Part shown: positions 24,851 to 33,756 of the stretch, piece by piece | Numbering within the stretch: position 1 is the first letter of the stretch | Layout of the letters: every line of letters begins with the position of its first letter | Assembly (NCBI GenBank): GCA_018266395.1 | Contig: JAFEAM010000027.1 | Location: 1 to 64,000 of the forward strand | Direction: 5' to 3' | DNA length: 64,000 nt | DNA from: Bacteroidota bacterium | Lineage (GTDB): Bacteria > Bacteroidota > Bacteroidia > Cytophagales > Cyclobacteriaceae | Notes under the pieces: model-generated | Database searches by the model: none | What the model saw: only the letters and a program-made list of their open reading frames with translations | Told to the model about the DNA's origin: nothing | Program-made: the position numbers and the translations under genes

Positions 24851-24870
24851 CAGTTGATTTGTAAGAGCAT

Positions 24871-25995
24871 ATGGCCTTTTCTTTTTTCAAGAAGCTGACA
24901 TCCAAGGAGCAGAAGCAGGAATCCCACAACGGCCCGCACTATTATGATTTGAAGGTTAAGCAGATTGTGCAGGAAACGCGTGATGCCATTTCCGTTGTTT
25001 TTGAAAACCCTGAAGGAGGAGCGATATCCTACAAGGCCGGGCAATTTCTTACCCTGATAGCCAACGTGGATGGCAAAGAAGTAAGAAGGTGCTACTCCCT
25101 TTGTTCATCTCCTTTTGTGGATGATAATCTTGCAGTGACCGTAAAGCGGGTGGAGAAGGGACTGATGTCTAACTGGCTGCCCGACCATCTGCAGGCAGGT
25201 CAGACCATTAAGGTGATGGCGCCTACGGGTCACTTTACCACAGAGTTCTCGAAAGACAAGAAGCGACACCTCGTCATGTTTGCCGGCGGGAGCGGAATTA
25301 CGCCCATGATGTCGCTGATCAAGAGCCTCCTTAGCCAGGAACCTGACAGCATCGTCTCTCTTATTTACTGCAACAGAAATATTGACAGCATCATCTTCAA
25401 GGATGAACTGGCCAGAATGGAGACGAAAGACCAGGGCAGGCTCCATGTCATCCACCTTCTGGATGAGGCGCCCATGAACTGGCAGGGATTGTCCGGACTC
25501 CTTAACCACAATCTGCTGGTAAAGATGTTTGAACGTATTCCCGACTGGGGAATCGACAAGACCACGTACTTGATGTGCGGGCCGGAAGGAATGATGAAGA
25601 ACGTGGAGGGCTTGCTGGCAGAACTCCAAATTCCGAAAGAGAAAATCTTCAAAGAGAGTTTCGTTACACCGACTATCGACAAGGAACAGAAGAAGCTGGT
25701 GGAGGTAAGCGATGAGAAAAAGGATCACACCGTGACCATTCGTTACGACGGACAGGAATACAAAGTCCTCGTTCCAGCAGGACGTCATATACTGGAGACA
25801 GCGCTGGATCAGGGTATCGATCTACCTTACTCCTGCCAGAGTGGGTTGTGCACAGCTTGCAGAGGAAAGGCACTTTCCGGGACAGTAAAGCTCGACGAGG
25901 AGGAAGGACTATCCCAGTCTGAACGCGCCGAAGGCTATGTGCTCACCTGCGTGGGCCGCCCCATGTCCGACGATGTGGTGATTGAAATAGGGTAG
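24871..25995 (+). CDS. Ferredoxin-NAD(P)H reductase-type oxidoreductase with C-terminal 2Fe-2S domain
   Basis: 374 residues. FAD-binding motif RCYSLCSS is near residue 74, the pyridine-nucleotide domain begins with MFAGGSGITPMMSLI near 140 and contains MCGPEGMMKNVE near 235. The last 95 residues are a plant-type ferredoxin with CQSGLCTACRG and a fourth Cys about 30 residues later (VLTCVGRP). This FNR-like order (FAD, NAD, 2Fe-2S) is that of the reductase of phenylacetyl-CoA epoxidase (PaaE) and of Hcr. It moves electrons from NAD(P)H to an oxygenase. No oxygenase gene is adjacent, so the partner is unknown. Confidence 0.9.
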   Translation: MAFSFFKKLTSKEQKQESHNGPHYYDLKVKQIVQETRDAISVVFENPEGGAISYKAGQFLTLIANVDGKEVRRCYSLCSSPFVDDNLAVTVKRVEKGLMSNWLPDHLQAGQTIKVMAPTGHFTTEFSKDKKRHLVMFAGGSGITPMMSLIKSLLSQEPDSIVSLIYCNRNIDSIIFKDELARMETKDQGRLHVIHLLDEAPMNWQGLSGLLNHNLLVKMFERIPDWGIDKTTYLMCGPEGMMKNVEGLLAELQIPKEKIFKESFVTPTIDKEQKKLVEVSDEKKDHTVTIRYDGQEYKVLVPAGRHILETALDQGIDLPYSCQSGLCTACRGKALSGTVKLDEEEGLSQSERAEGYVLTCVGRPMSDDVVIEIG

Positions 25996-25996
25996 T

Positions 25997-27508
25997 TCAG
26001 CCCTTCACTCGCTTCAGGTCTATCCCCAGCAGATTAACTGAACTTACGGTTCCGTCTGCACCGATGGTAAAGACGGCATTGGCTTTTCCATACCACTTCT
26101 TGTCAAACCATCCACGGAAAGAATCATATTCCCAATGGTCCAGGCTCAACTTGAGCACATCGTTGTTGATGCTTACATCCAGAGAATTTCCTTTAACTGT
26201 TATGCGAACCTGACCATACAGAGGATCTGTGTAAGTGCCGGCATAGGCGTCAAGTGGAAGTGAGGTTTTGGTACCTGGAACATGCTTCGATTCGAAGTCA
26301 GCAATGGCTTTTTCATTTTTGGCGTCTTCCTGGGCATACAGCGTTTTGAATTCTGAACTCCAGTCTCTGTCACCGCCAAGGGCAAAGAGATCAAAGCATT
26401 TGTAAACAAGTGCATGGCGCACCTCTGCGTGATCCATGTTGCCCAATACATACACGCCAAGTTTTTCGTCAGGAAGCTGGGCATGGATGGCTGTGAGGCC
26501 CGCCAGGCTGCCCGTGTGGTAATTGATCTTCCTGCCTTTGTAATCATGCTGGAACCACCCCAGCCCATAGGTGGTCCAGTTCGGTTTGATCACCTTCATG
26601 GTTGTGGGATAGAACTCCGCTGCGGGCACGATGGTTTGAGGTTTGAACATTTCTGCCCAGGTCCTGGCTGTCAGCAGCCTGCCGCCAGGATATTTGCTGC
26701 TGTCGATCATGCATATCGTCCACTTGCTCATGTCGTTGATGCTTGACCAGACGGAGCCTGCGGGCCCAATGTTGTCGTCTTTGGTATAGCCGATAGGCTG
26801 GATCACCTTCTCAACCCGGTAATGGGGTTTGGTGTAGTTTTCATCCTTGATGGTTTTGAGTTTGGTGGCAGTCTGCGTCATGCCGAGCGGATTGAAAATT
26901 CTTTCCTGGATGAATACTTCCCACGGCTTTCCGGAGACCTTTCTGATGACTTCACCTGCGGCTACATAGAATATGTTCTGGTAGATGAAACTCGATCTCA
27001 TTGAATAGGACGGCTTCACCCATCTCATCTTGTTCAGGATCTCGGCAGGTGGAATATCCATCATACTCCAAAGGAAATCAGCATTGCCCACACCGGAGTT
27101 GTGGATGAACAAGTCCCTGATACGCAACTCTCGCGTAACGAATGGATCATACAGCTGATATTCCGGGAGGTAGTTCATTACGGGATCATCCCACTTGATC
27201 TTTCCCTCATCCACCAGCATCCCCATGCATGCCGCCGTCATGGCTTTTGTAGTGGAGCCGATGGAGAACTTGGTGTCGGTGTTCACTGCATCAGGCTTGC
27301 CGAGTTCCCTTACACCCAAGCCCTTCATGTAGATGACTTTGCCGTCCTTAACCACCGCGACTGACATCCCGGGTACCTCCCACTGTTTCATGGAAGCCTG
27401 CACATAGGCGTCAAATGCGGCAATCTTCTTGTCAATATCAGCAGCCTTCTTTTGGGCAAAGCCCGGGAGGGTGAGCAGAAGAGCAATGAAAAATAGTAGT
27501 TGTTTCAT
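25997..27508 (-). CDS. Serine hydrolase, beta-lactamase (class C/PBP4*) family
   Basis: 503 residues with a signal peptide (MKQLLFFIALLLTLPGFAQ). The SxxK nucleophile is in SIGSTTKAMTAAC (Ser near residue 87, STTK). RDLFIHNSGVGNADFLW and NYHTGSLAGLTAI are typical of class C beta-lactamase-like esterases and D-aminopeptidases. Residues about 400-503 form a beta-rich C-terminal domain like DUF3471. It probably acts in the periplasm on a small ester or peptide; true beta-lactamase activity is unlikely. Converges with the reductase gene. Confidence 0.92.
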   Translation of the reverse strand: MKQLLFFIALLLTLPGFAQKKAADIDKKIAAFDAYVQASMKQWEVPGMSVAVVKDGKVIYMKGLGVRELGKPDAVNTDTKFSIGSTTKAMTAACMGMLVDEGKIKWDDPVMNYLPEYQLYDPFVTRELRIRDLFIHNSGVGNADFLWSMMDIPPAEILNKMRWVKPSYSMRSSFIYQNIFYVAAGEVIRKVSGKPWEVFIQERIFNPLGMTQTATKLKTIKDENYTKPHYRVEKVIQPIGYTKDDNIGPAGSVWSSINDMSKWTICMIDSSKYPGGRLLTARTWAEMFKPQTIVPAAEFYPTTMKVIKPNWTTYGLGWFQHDYKGRKINYHTGSLAGLTAIHAQLPDEKLGVYVLGNMDHAEVRHALVYKCFDLFALGGDRDWSSEFKTLYAQEDAKNEKAIADFESKHVPGTKTSLPLDAYAGTYTDPLYGQVRITVKGNSLDVSINNDVLKLSLDHWEYDSFRGWFDKKWYGKANAVFTIGADGTVSSVNLLGIDLKRVKG

Positions 27509-27596
27509 GTGGGTATGAGGCAGATGGTTTTGCGTTCAATGTAACAGCTTGCCTCCGCTTCGTCAAGGATTTCGTGATGGGAAGGTGAGATGAAGA

Positions 27597-28589
27597 TTAT
27601 CTCATCACCACCCTCAGCAGATACATGTCGTTGGTTATGAACAAGGTCTTGCCGTCGCCACTGAGGGCGCAATTGGAGGCAGCCTCTTCAAGTTTGATCT
27701 TCCCCAGCAGTTTTCCTTCGAGGTCCATGATGTAAACTCCTCCGGGTCCGGTGGCAAAGATGGTTCCACGGCTGTCGATCCTAAGGCCATCAGGCAGGCC
27801 CTTTGCTTTCCCGGCCTGTGGGGTGGCGTCAAATAAGACTTTACCGGAAGTAAAACCTGTTCCGTTGAAATCATAGCGGTACCATCGTGCCTTGTGTTCA
27901 TCCGAGTTGGCCACCACAACGAATTTCTTGTTCGGCGAGAGTCCAATTCCGTTGGGACGCGTGAGTGAATCAGCCAGGAGCTTCACCTGTCCGTCAGCCT
28001 TGACGAGGTAGACACCTTGAAATGGCAACTCCCGGGCAGGGTCGTCAGGCCCATATTCAAAACCATAGGGAGGGTCGGTGAAGAGAAATCCGCCATCATA
28101 GGAAACGGCATCATTCGGGCTGTTAAATCTCTTGCCATTAAATTTATCGGCAATGGTAATATATCTCGCGTTGGGTGCAATCAGTCGTGCATCCATGCGG
28201 GCCAGTCTGCGGTCGCCGTGCTGACAAAGTACGAGCCTTCCTTCATTGTCAAGCAGAAGCCCGTTGGAACCCATTTCACCCCGCCTTGACACCTGGCCGG
28301 TGTACCCGCTCGGATTCAGATAAAGTATGGTGCCTCTGCCTTCCTTCCATTCGTAAACTTTGTTTTGAGGAACATCAGAAAAGATCAGTACCTGCCGGTC
28401 GTCCATCCACAGGGGGCCTTCACACCAGTCAAATCCCTTGTCGATGATCTCCACCACAGCATCCTGATCTATGATGCTGTCAAGAGCGAGATCATAACGT
28501 TCAATTTCACCGGTGGTTCTATAAGGACGGTTACAGCCTGTTGCAATCAGAAGAAGCGCCAGCGCCCATGCCTGCAGAAAGTTCCTCAT
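27597..28589 (-). CDS. SMP-30/gluconolactonase-like lipoprotein
   Basis: 330 residues. Lipoprotein signal with Cys at residue 19 (LLLIATGCNRPY). A six-bladed propeller of SMP-30 type follows: EGPLWMDDRQVLIFSDVPQNKVYEW with the metal Glu, NDAVSYDGGFLFTDPPYGFEYGP, RPNGIGLSPNKKFVVVANSDE and LPDGLRIDSRGTIFATGPGGVYI with Asp and Asn ligands. Family members hydrolyse lactones with a divalent metal. It lies behind a putative cell-surface signal and likely acts in the periplasm. No linked sugar-acid genes. Confidence 0.92.
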   Translation of the reverse strand: MRNFLQAWALALLLIATGCNRPYRTTGEIERYDLALDSIIDQDAVVEIIDKGFDWCEGPLWMDDRQVLIFSDVPQNKVYEWKEGRGTILYLNPSGYTGQVSRRGEMGSNGLLLDNEGRLVLCQHGDRRLARMDARLIAPNARYITIADKFNGKRFNSPNDAVSYDGGFLFTDPPYGFEYGPDDPARELPFQGVYLVKADGQVKLLADSLTRPNGIGLSPNKKFVVVANSDEHKARWYRYDFNGTGFTSGKVLFDATPQAGKAKGLPDGLRIDSRGTIFATGPGGVYIMDLEGKLLGKIKLEEAASNCALSGDGKTLFITNDMYLLRVVMR

Positions 28590-28654
28590 GGGAACTAAAG
28601 TTAATGAATTTCGAGGTTCGGGAAGCAGGCAAGAGTGTTTCGGTCAGCAGGATG

Positions 28655-29377
28655 TCAATGGTCAACGATCCCGTGAGTGGAAAGCTGTCGCAGGCTGAGA
28701 AAGTGTAAACCGTAAGCCAGGGGTACAAGGAGCCCCGGCAGCCAAACGAATGGAAATGTTGCGACAATTGTATTTGCTGGCTCGTTCATGAATGCCCTCA
28801 GCGGAGTGGGAAGAGAAAGAACAGCCACCGTGACAATATTGAAGAGCAACAAAAGGCTGAACAGATTCCAAATGATTAGCCCTTTCCTGCTTTTCGCCAG
28901 GAAGTAGGCCGCCAATGGGGCCGTCAGCCCTGCAATAATGTCAAAGTTTCTGCCTTCAAAAGTCATTTGTACAGGAAGCAGGTTTTGGATGAAAGCCATC
29001 CACAGGATGATCTCCACGAATACGCGGAAGACCTGGAAGGCTGCCAGGTTACGGGATGGAATATACCCCAACAGTTCAGTTGTCGTTTTGGAGAAGGTCA
29101 GGGTGATCATGGTGATGAGTGGGACGATGAGTACCAACATGATCCTTGGCGGGAGGACGGCAAAGTCGGCCAGGAAGCCGGAGAGACCGAGAGCGGAGAT
29201 CAACAGCGTCCAGCCAATAAGCGATATCACGGCTCGACCAAATACTTTCCTGCGCCTGGGTTCTTCCCAAGGCGCTTTCTCCAGCGCACGCCTGAGCTGG
29301 TGAACTACAAGTACATACATAACTGCCGTCAGCGCGGCCAAGCCAACGAAGGTGCTGGTGTATAATATTGAATCCAT
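28655..29377 (-). CDS. Polytopic membrane protein of unknown function
   Basis: 240 residues with seven hydrophobic segments (about 9-27, 45-68, 73-95, 118-138, 148-160, 167-190 and 205-228). The loop HQLRRALEKAPWEEPRRRKVFGR is the only long polar stretch. No signature motif is seen. It lies divergent-free, 62 bases downstream of the AraC regulator on the same strand, so it may be that regulator's target. A transporter-like or sensor role cannot be told apart. Confidence 0.8.
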   Translation of the reverse strand: MDSILYTSTFVGLAALTAVMYVLVVHQLRRALEKAPWEEPRRRKVFGRAVISLIGWTLLISALGLSGFLADFAVLPPRIMLVLIVPLITMITLTFSKTTTELLGYIPSRNLAAFQVFRVFVEIILWMAFIQNLLPVQMTFEGRNFDIIAGLTAPLAAYFLAKSRKGLIIWNLFSLLLLFNIVTVAVLSLPTPLRAFMNEPANTIVATFPFVWLPGLLVPLAYGLHFLSLRQLSTHGIVDH

Positions 29378-29439
29378 AACGTTTTTCTTTTATGAAGATA
29401 ACGGAATGGAGGGAGAGAGGTGATGGCAGAAATTGCTAA

Positions 29440-30399
29440 TTAGTACACGGTGTTGGACCGGTACCCCGCCGGATATATCCCTTCCACCTGCCGGAACGTG
29501 CGACTGAACGTGGAACTGTCTGGAAACCCGAGCGCGACAGCTATTCGTGACACCGGCAGGTCAGTCCTTGTGAGCAATCTCTTCGCCTCTTCCACCTTAC
29601 AACGCCTCGCAAACTGTACGGGGGTTTCGTCAAATACCTCTTTGAACAATCGCAGAAAATGGAATTTGGACATGCATGCAGCCGCAGCCATTTCCTCCAG
29701 GCCCGGTGATCCGGCAGGCGAACTGTAAATGAGATCCCTGGCCATTAACAGCCGCCTGAGAATTTCTTTTCGCGTTGACGCCTTCTGCAACGGAACCCGC
29801 GCGACACCGGCATGCAGCTTATTTGTGTGATGGATAAGGAGGTCCAGCAGTTCAAAAAGCAATACTTCTTCCAGTTGAGGATCGTGGGTCAAACTGCGAA
29901 TGGCCTCAATTTTCTGGCTAAATGCGATATCGATAGGGATGAGGCAATTGGGAAAAGTGCTTTCGTCTTTACCGTCATCTTCGAAATCACCTGCAGGATT
30001 GAAAAGGACTGCCAGGGCCCTTCGGCTGAAGTCTTCACCAAAATGGATGTTGAAAGTCTCAGTCGCCGGTCCCTGTTTATTGGCCACCTCCAGGGTATAG
30101 TGCTGGTGGAGATTGGTAAGGAAAAAGTACCCTGGCGGCAATTGTGTACGTCGCCCATCAACTATCATGTTGCTACTGCCCGTCAGGTTGGAGAACAGGG
30201 AAAGCGGGCCTTTTATTTGATCACGTACCACGGAGTGTGACTGAACATTAATGACCACATTGGGCCACCCGGTTGAGGGCAGGTCTATTCCGCCAATGCC
30301 CTTTCGGTCGGCAAAATGATTATTGGCCTGTTGTTTAAGCCATTGCAGATCCGGAAACTGATGAAGGAGCATTGAGGAACTTAAACGGCACACGGCCAT
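29440..30399 (-). CDS. AraC-family transcriptional regulator
   Basis: 319 residues. The C-terminal 95 residues hold the double helix-turn-helix: MAAAACMSKFHFLRLFKEVFDETPVQFARRCKVEEAKRLL then VSRIAVALGFPDSSTFSRTFRQVEGIYPAGYR, the second with the conserved FSRTF and P-x-x-YR ending. The N-terminal cupin-like part (VINVQSHSVV, YFFLTNLHQHYTLEVAN) probably binds a small ligand. It likely controls the membrane protein gene at 28655-29377, with which it is co-directional. Confidence 0.93.
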   Translation of the reverse strand: MAVCRLSSSMLLHQFPDLQWLKQQANNHFADRKGIGGIDLPSTGWPNVVINVQSHSVVRDQIKGPLSLFSNLTGSSNMIVDGRRTQLPPGYFFLTNLHQHYTLEVANKQGPATETFNIHFGEDFSRRALAVLFNPAGDFEDDGKDESTFPNCLIPIDIAFSQKIEAIRSLTHDPQLEEVLLFELLDLLIHHTNKLHAGVARVPLQKASTRKEILRRLLMARDLIYSSPAGSPGLEEMAAAACMSKFHFLRLFKEVFDETPVQFARRCKVEEAKRLLTRTDLPVSRIAVALGFPDSSTFSRTFRQVEGIYPAGYRSNTVY

Positions 30400-30445
30400 G
30401 ACAGGTTTAGGCGCCGTGCTCTTCCTGACAACCGGTGCTCACCGC

Positions 30446-30453
30446 TATATTTG
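30446..30453 (+). promoter_or_regulatory. -7 promoter element for the M3 peptidase gene
   Basis: TATATTTG matches TAnnTTTG, 16 bases before the chosen ATG 30469. This supports ATG 30469 over the upstream TTG at 30451, which lies inside the box. Confidence 0.4.
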
Positions 30454-30468
30454 CACCGTCTGATTCTT

Positions 30469-32187
30469 ATGTCACAACTACAAATACCTGCCAGGCCGAA
30501 GCGGCACTTTCTGGAAGAAACATTTACCGTCACGAATTGGGAAACCTTGAAGCCCTATTTCGAACGGCTTCTCACCTTCGAAATTCATAGCGTCGACGAC
30601 TTGAAGAAATGGATGCAGGACAGGAGCGAACTTGAATCCGCGGTGAGCGAAGATCTTGGCTGGCGTTACATCCGCATGACCTGCTATACAGATAACAAGG
30701 AGTACAGTGAGCGTTACCAGGATTTCATACTGAACATTCAGCCGCAGATAGCACCGTATTCCGACAAGCTGAACCGCAAGGCAGCCGAATGCCCATTCCT
30801 GTCCTCGCTTGCGCATGAGAGGGGATATGATATTCTCATCCGCAATCTCAAGAAGGATATAGAACTGTATCGTGAGGAGAATATTCCGCTGTTCACCGAG
30901 ATCAACACGGAGACGCAGAAGTACGCCCAGCTTTCCGGCGCGATGACCGTTCACTGGAAGGAACAGGAACTTACACTGCAGCAGGCCTCAGTTCTGCTGA
31001 TGGAGACGGACCGTAAGGTGAGGGAAGATGTATATCACAAGATTACACACAGAAGACTTCAAGATAAGCAGACGCTAGATGACCTCTACACCAAGCTCAA
31101 TCAGCTGAGACACAGGGTGGCCCGCAACGCCGGATTCGCCAACTTCAGGGATTACATGTTCAAGTCATATGGTCGATTTGACTACACACCGCAGGACTGT
31201 TTCAACTTCCATGATTCCATTTCTTCGGAAGTAGTACCCCTCCTCGAGGAACTGGCAGAAAGGAGACAACACCAGATGGGTCTGGAGCATCTCAGACCAT
31301 GGGATAAAGCAGTGGATGTGGAAGGGCGTCCGCCTCTTAAAGCTTTCAACGGTGGAAAAGACCTGACGGAAAAGTCAATCGAATGTTTCAAGAGGCTTGA
31401 TCCATACCTGGGTGAATGTCTTACCATCATGCGGGAAATGGGGCATCTGGATCTGGAGTCCAGGAAAGGGAAAGCCCCTGGCGGTTACAACTATCCTCTG
31501 GCAGAAATCGGAGTTCCTTTCATCTTCATGAATGCCACCTCCACCATGCGCGACATGACTACCATCATGCATGAGGGCGGTCACGCGGTGCATAACTTCC
31601 TTACGAAGGATTTGTTGTTGGGTGATTTCAAGAGTCCACCCATGGAGGTGGCCGAACTGGCTTCCATGTCCATGGAGTTGATCAGCATGGATTACTGGGA
31701 AGTTTTCTTCCCCAACCCGATGGACCTGCAGCGGGCCCGGGCCGAACAGCTTGAGGATATTGTCGAGACCCTTCCGTGGGTCGCTACCATCGACAAGTTC
31801 CAGCACTGGGTTTACGAACACGCTGAGCATTCTTCCGTACAACGCAAGGATCACTGGAACCGGATCTTCCAGGAGTTTGCAGATACGGTCACCGACTGGC
31901 GCGGGCTGGAGGAGGCGCGTGACTTCCTCTGGCAGAAGCAGCTGCATCTTTACGAGGTGCCCTTCTATTATATTGAATACGGCATGGCCCAACTTGGCGC
32001 CATAGCCATGTGGCGCAATTATCGTCACGATCCCAAAAAGGGACTGGAAGGCTACATGAATGCCCTGCGCCAGGGCAACCTTCGCACCATCCCGGAAATC
32101 TACCGCGCCGGTGGCATCAAATTCGACTTCAGCAAACCCTATATATCGGAGTTGATGGGATTTGTGAGGAAGGAGATGGGGCTCTAA
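30469..32187 (+). CDS. M3-family oligoendopeptidase
   Basis: 572 residues from ATG 30469 (MSQLQIPARPKRHFLEETF). The zinc motif HEGGHAVHNF is near residue 370 with the third ligand in the following helix (VAELASMSMELIS, Glu). Length and layout match the PepF/M3 oligoendopeptidase F group: a helical N-terminal lobe and the catalytic lobe closing over short peptides in the cytoplasm. Near the C terminus FYYIEYGMAQLGAIAMWR supplies the conserved Tyr region. It is single; the stop codon is followed directly by one of the 32-base repeats. Confidence 0.95.
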   Translation: MSQLQIPARPKRHFLEETFTVTNWETLKPYFERLLTFEIHSVDDLKKWMQDRSELESAVSEDLGWRYIRMTCYTDNKEYSERYQDFILNIQPQIAPYSDKLNRKAAECPFLSSLAHERGYDILIRNLKKDIELYREENIPLFTEINTETQKYAQLSGAMTVHWKEQELTLQQASVLLMETDRKVREDVYHKITHRRLQDKQTLDDLYTKLNQLRHRVARNAGFANFRDYMFKSYGRFDYTPQDCFNFHDSISSEVVPLLEELAERRQHQMGLEHLRPWDKAVDVEGRPPLKAFNGGKDLTEKSIECFKRLDPYLGECLTIMREMGHLDLESRKGKAPGGYNYPLAEIGVPFIFMNATSTMRDMTTIMHEGGHAVHNFLTKDLLLGDFKSPPMEVAELASMSMELISMDYWEVFFPNPMDLQRARAEQLEDIVETLPWVATIDKFQHWVYEHAEHSSVQRKDHWNRIFQEFADTVTDWRGLEEARDFLWQKQLHLYEVPFYYIEYGMAQLGAIAMWRNYRHDPKKGLEGYMNALRQGNLRTIPEIYRAGGIKFDFSKPYISELMGFVRKEMGL

Positions 32188-32188
32188 T

Positions 32189-32220
32189 GGCTTCTGGCTA
32201 CTGGGTCCTGGCTCCTGGCC
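32189..32220 (+). repeat. 32-base repeat, left copy flanking the four-helix-bundle gene
   Basis: The sequence carries the motif TGGCTnCTGG twice (GGCTTCTGGCTACTGG at 32189-32204). Its reverse complement recurs at 32767-32797 and a same-strand copy at 50529-50560. It starts one base after the M3 peptidase stop codon. Confidence 0.6.
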
Positions 32221-32372
32221 GCTATTCATTCTGGCCTGCGCTGCACAAAGTCTCACGGGTATGTTAGAAGCCGTCGATCAATATCGAAATCCGGACATCA
32301 TGCAGTGTTGAATTCGTGACAATATCAAATGTCACCATGCGGGTTCCTTTATGAAGAGTGTAATTTCCTTAC

Positions 32373-32732
32373 ATGAGAGACTTCAAGAAGCTACGTGTTT
32401 GGAATCAGGCACGGGAGATTTGTGCGATGACTTATCTGTTAACAAATGATTTACCTTCTATGGAAGGTTACGGACTCAAAGCTCAGCTAAGAAGGGCAGC
32501 AGTGTCTGTGGCGTCCAACATTGCCGAAGGTTGCAGTCATGACAGTGATAAGGGATTCAGAAGGTTCTTGATCATGTCAATCGGTTCCACATTTGAAATC
32601 GAGACACAAATTCTTGTAATAAGCGATCTCAAACTTATCCCTGCAGAGAAGATAACGGCGTATCTAAATAATCTAGGTGCACTACAGCGCCAACTCAACT
32701 CCCTTATATCCAGTTTGAAGCCCAAAGATTAG
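32373..32732 (+). CDS. Four-helix-bundle protein, S23/intervening-sequence protein family
   Basis: 119 residues, four predicted amphipathic helices. It starts MRDFKKLRVWNQAREICAMT, with the conserved KKLRVWNQA opening, followed by LPSMEGYGLKAQLRRAAVSVASNIAEG, the family hallmark (LRRAAVSVxSNIAEG). Members are found inside 23S rRNA intervening sequences, as Avd proteins of diversity-generating retroelements and as many stand-alone copies in Bacteroidota. Here it is stand-alone, with no reverse transcriptase or rRNA in the window. It is flanked by imperfect inverted 31-32 base repeats, suggesting a mobile unit. Biochemical role unknown; nucleic-acid binding is likely. Confidence 0.93.
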   Translation: MRDFKKLRVWNQAREICAMTYLLTNDLPSMEGYGLKAQLRRAAVSVASNIAEGCSHDSDKGFRRFLIMSIGSTFEIETQILVISDLKLIPAEKITAYLNNLGALQRQLNSLISSLKPKD

Positions 32733-32766
32733 AAAACCATCTTGAGCGATAGCCTAAACATGGTGA

Positions 32767-32797
32767 GGCAGGAGCCAGCGACCAGCAGCCAGACGCC
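32767..32797 (-). repeat. 31-base repeat, right inverted copy flanking the four-helix-bundle gene
   Basis: Reverse complement of the left copy at 32189-32220 with about 27 of 31 bases the same. It ends twelve bases before the stop codon of the convergent lipoprotein gene. The pair bounds a 609-base unit. Confidence 0.6.
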
Positions 32798-32808
32798 AGC
32801 TCCCGCTC

Positions 32809-33252
32809 CTACGACGTATGATCGTACATCGCTACCCACTTTCCGTTCTCCTTCCGGAAGATGAGTGTAAAGATGCCTTCGGCATCGCCTATGGCGCGCG
32901 TAAGATGGAAGCGTCCTGAAACCAGAAACCGTACAGGCGACAGCGGCGTGACCTGCAGAATGTCAAAACTGAGGGTACCCATGGCTGCGCGATCGGGATA
33001 GCCCTTCTGATAGCCTTCAAGAGTTTGTTGCCAACCGCGGTTGATGCCGCGGGAGCTCATGAACTGCAGTGAATCCGATTTCCAATAACCTTCCATGAAC
33101 TGCACCAGGTCGCCGTTGTTCCAGGCGATGACCTGTGTATCCAGTACTTTGCGAATGGCGGCTTCTTCTTCCTTGGGGTCGAACTTCGGCTGTGACGCCT
33201 GCTGACATGCAGTAGTCAATACAAACAGGAGTATTAGCGATCGCTTCGTCAT
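32809..33252 (-). CDS. SnoaL/DUF4440-like lipoprotein
   Basis: 147 residues. Lipoprotein signal MTKRSLILLFVLTTACQQ with Cys at residue 16. The mature part has the NTF2-like fold: AIRKVLDTQVIAWNNGDLVQFMEGYWKSDSLQFMSSRG and FTLIFRKENGKWVAMYDHTS at the end, matching the DUF4440/SnoaL group that binds or isomerises small molecules. It is convergent with the four-helix-bundle unit. The substrate is unknown. Confidence 0.88.
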   Translation of the reverse strand: MTKRSLILLFVLTTACQQASQPKFDPKEEEAAIRKVLDTQVIAWNNGDLVQFMEGYWKSDSLQFMSSRGINRGWQQTLEGYQKGYPDRAAMGTLSFDILQVTPLSPVRFLVSGRFHLTRAIGDAEGIFTLIFRKENGKWVAMYDHTS

Positions 33253-33359
33253 GAACGATGGGTTAGATGTTACAATATAGTCAACCGTAATAACATCAGT
33301 GTGGGGGCTTCGCTACTTAGCTATCCATTTGCGAACTTTGGGCGTTTACTACCAATACT

Positions 33360-33635
33360 ATGTATTCAAAGTCCTGGCTCATCATCCGCGACGACAACAA
33401 GAAGACCTTTGAGGTAACGGGACAAGAATCCAATACCAACCATTTCACCAACCTCATACAAGCCATGCAGCGGTCGGGTATGAACGTAACCGGATTGACG
33501 CCTCCCGTGGGGGGTAAATTCCCTAGCCGGGATTCAATCAAATTTGTCGGTTTGACTAATGAGCCTGGACTCTATGCCCGCATGTTGAAGGAGTATCATG
33601 GTAGGCTCGGCAACGACCTGGATATTGAGGACTAG
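33360..33635 (+). CDS. Hypothetical protein, 91 residues
   Basis: 91 residues with no signal peptide or membrane helix. Features: MYSKSWLIIRDDNKKTFEVTG, a Pro/Gly-rich middle (TGLTPPVGGKFPS) and an acidic C terminus (DLDIED). Codon use resembles that of its neighbours and the reading frame is intact. I do not recognise the family; it is single between two convergent or divergent genes. Confidence 0.6.
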   Translation: MYSKSWLIIRDDNKKTFEVTGQESNTNHFTNLIQAMQRSGMNVTGLTPPVGGKFPSRDSIKFVGLTNEPGLYARMLKEYHGRLGNDLDIED

Positions 33636-33756
33636 ATTACACCTTTTAGGTATCGAACAGTTTTCCCTCTACCTTTCTTCATGGCATAAAATATTGTTGG
33701 TGTTGTATTGTTGCAAGTTCTCCGGATTTAGGACTTATTTGAAAAAACTTTGAAAC

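Noticed and set aside
25997-27508. Resistance-type beta-lactamase
   Set aside because: It has the SxxK serine but also an extra C-terminal domain and layout of the broad serine-hydrolase family, and no resistance context.
32373-32732. Avd gene of a diversity-generating retroelement or a 23S rRNA intervening sequence
   Set aside because: No reverse transcriptase, template repeat, variable target or rRNA is near; only the protein fold is shared.
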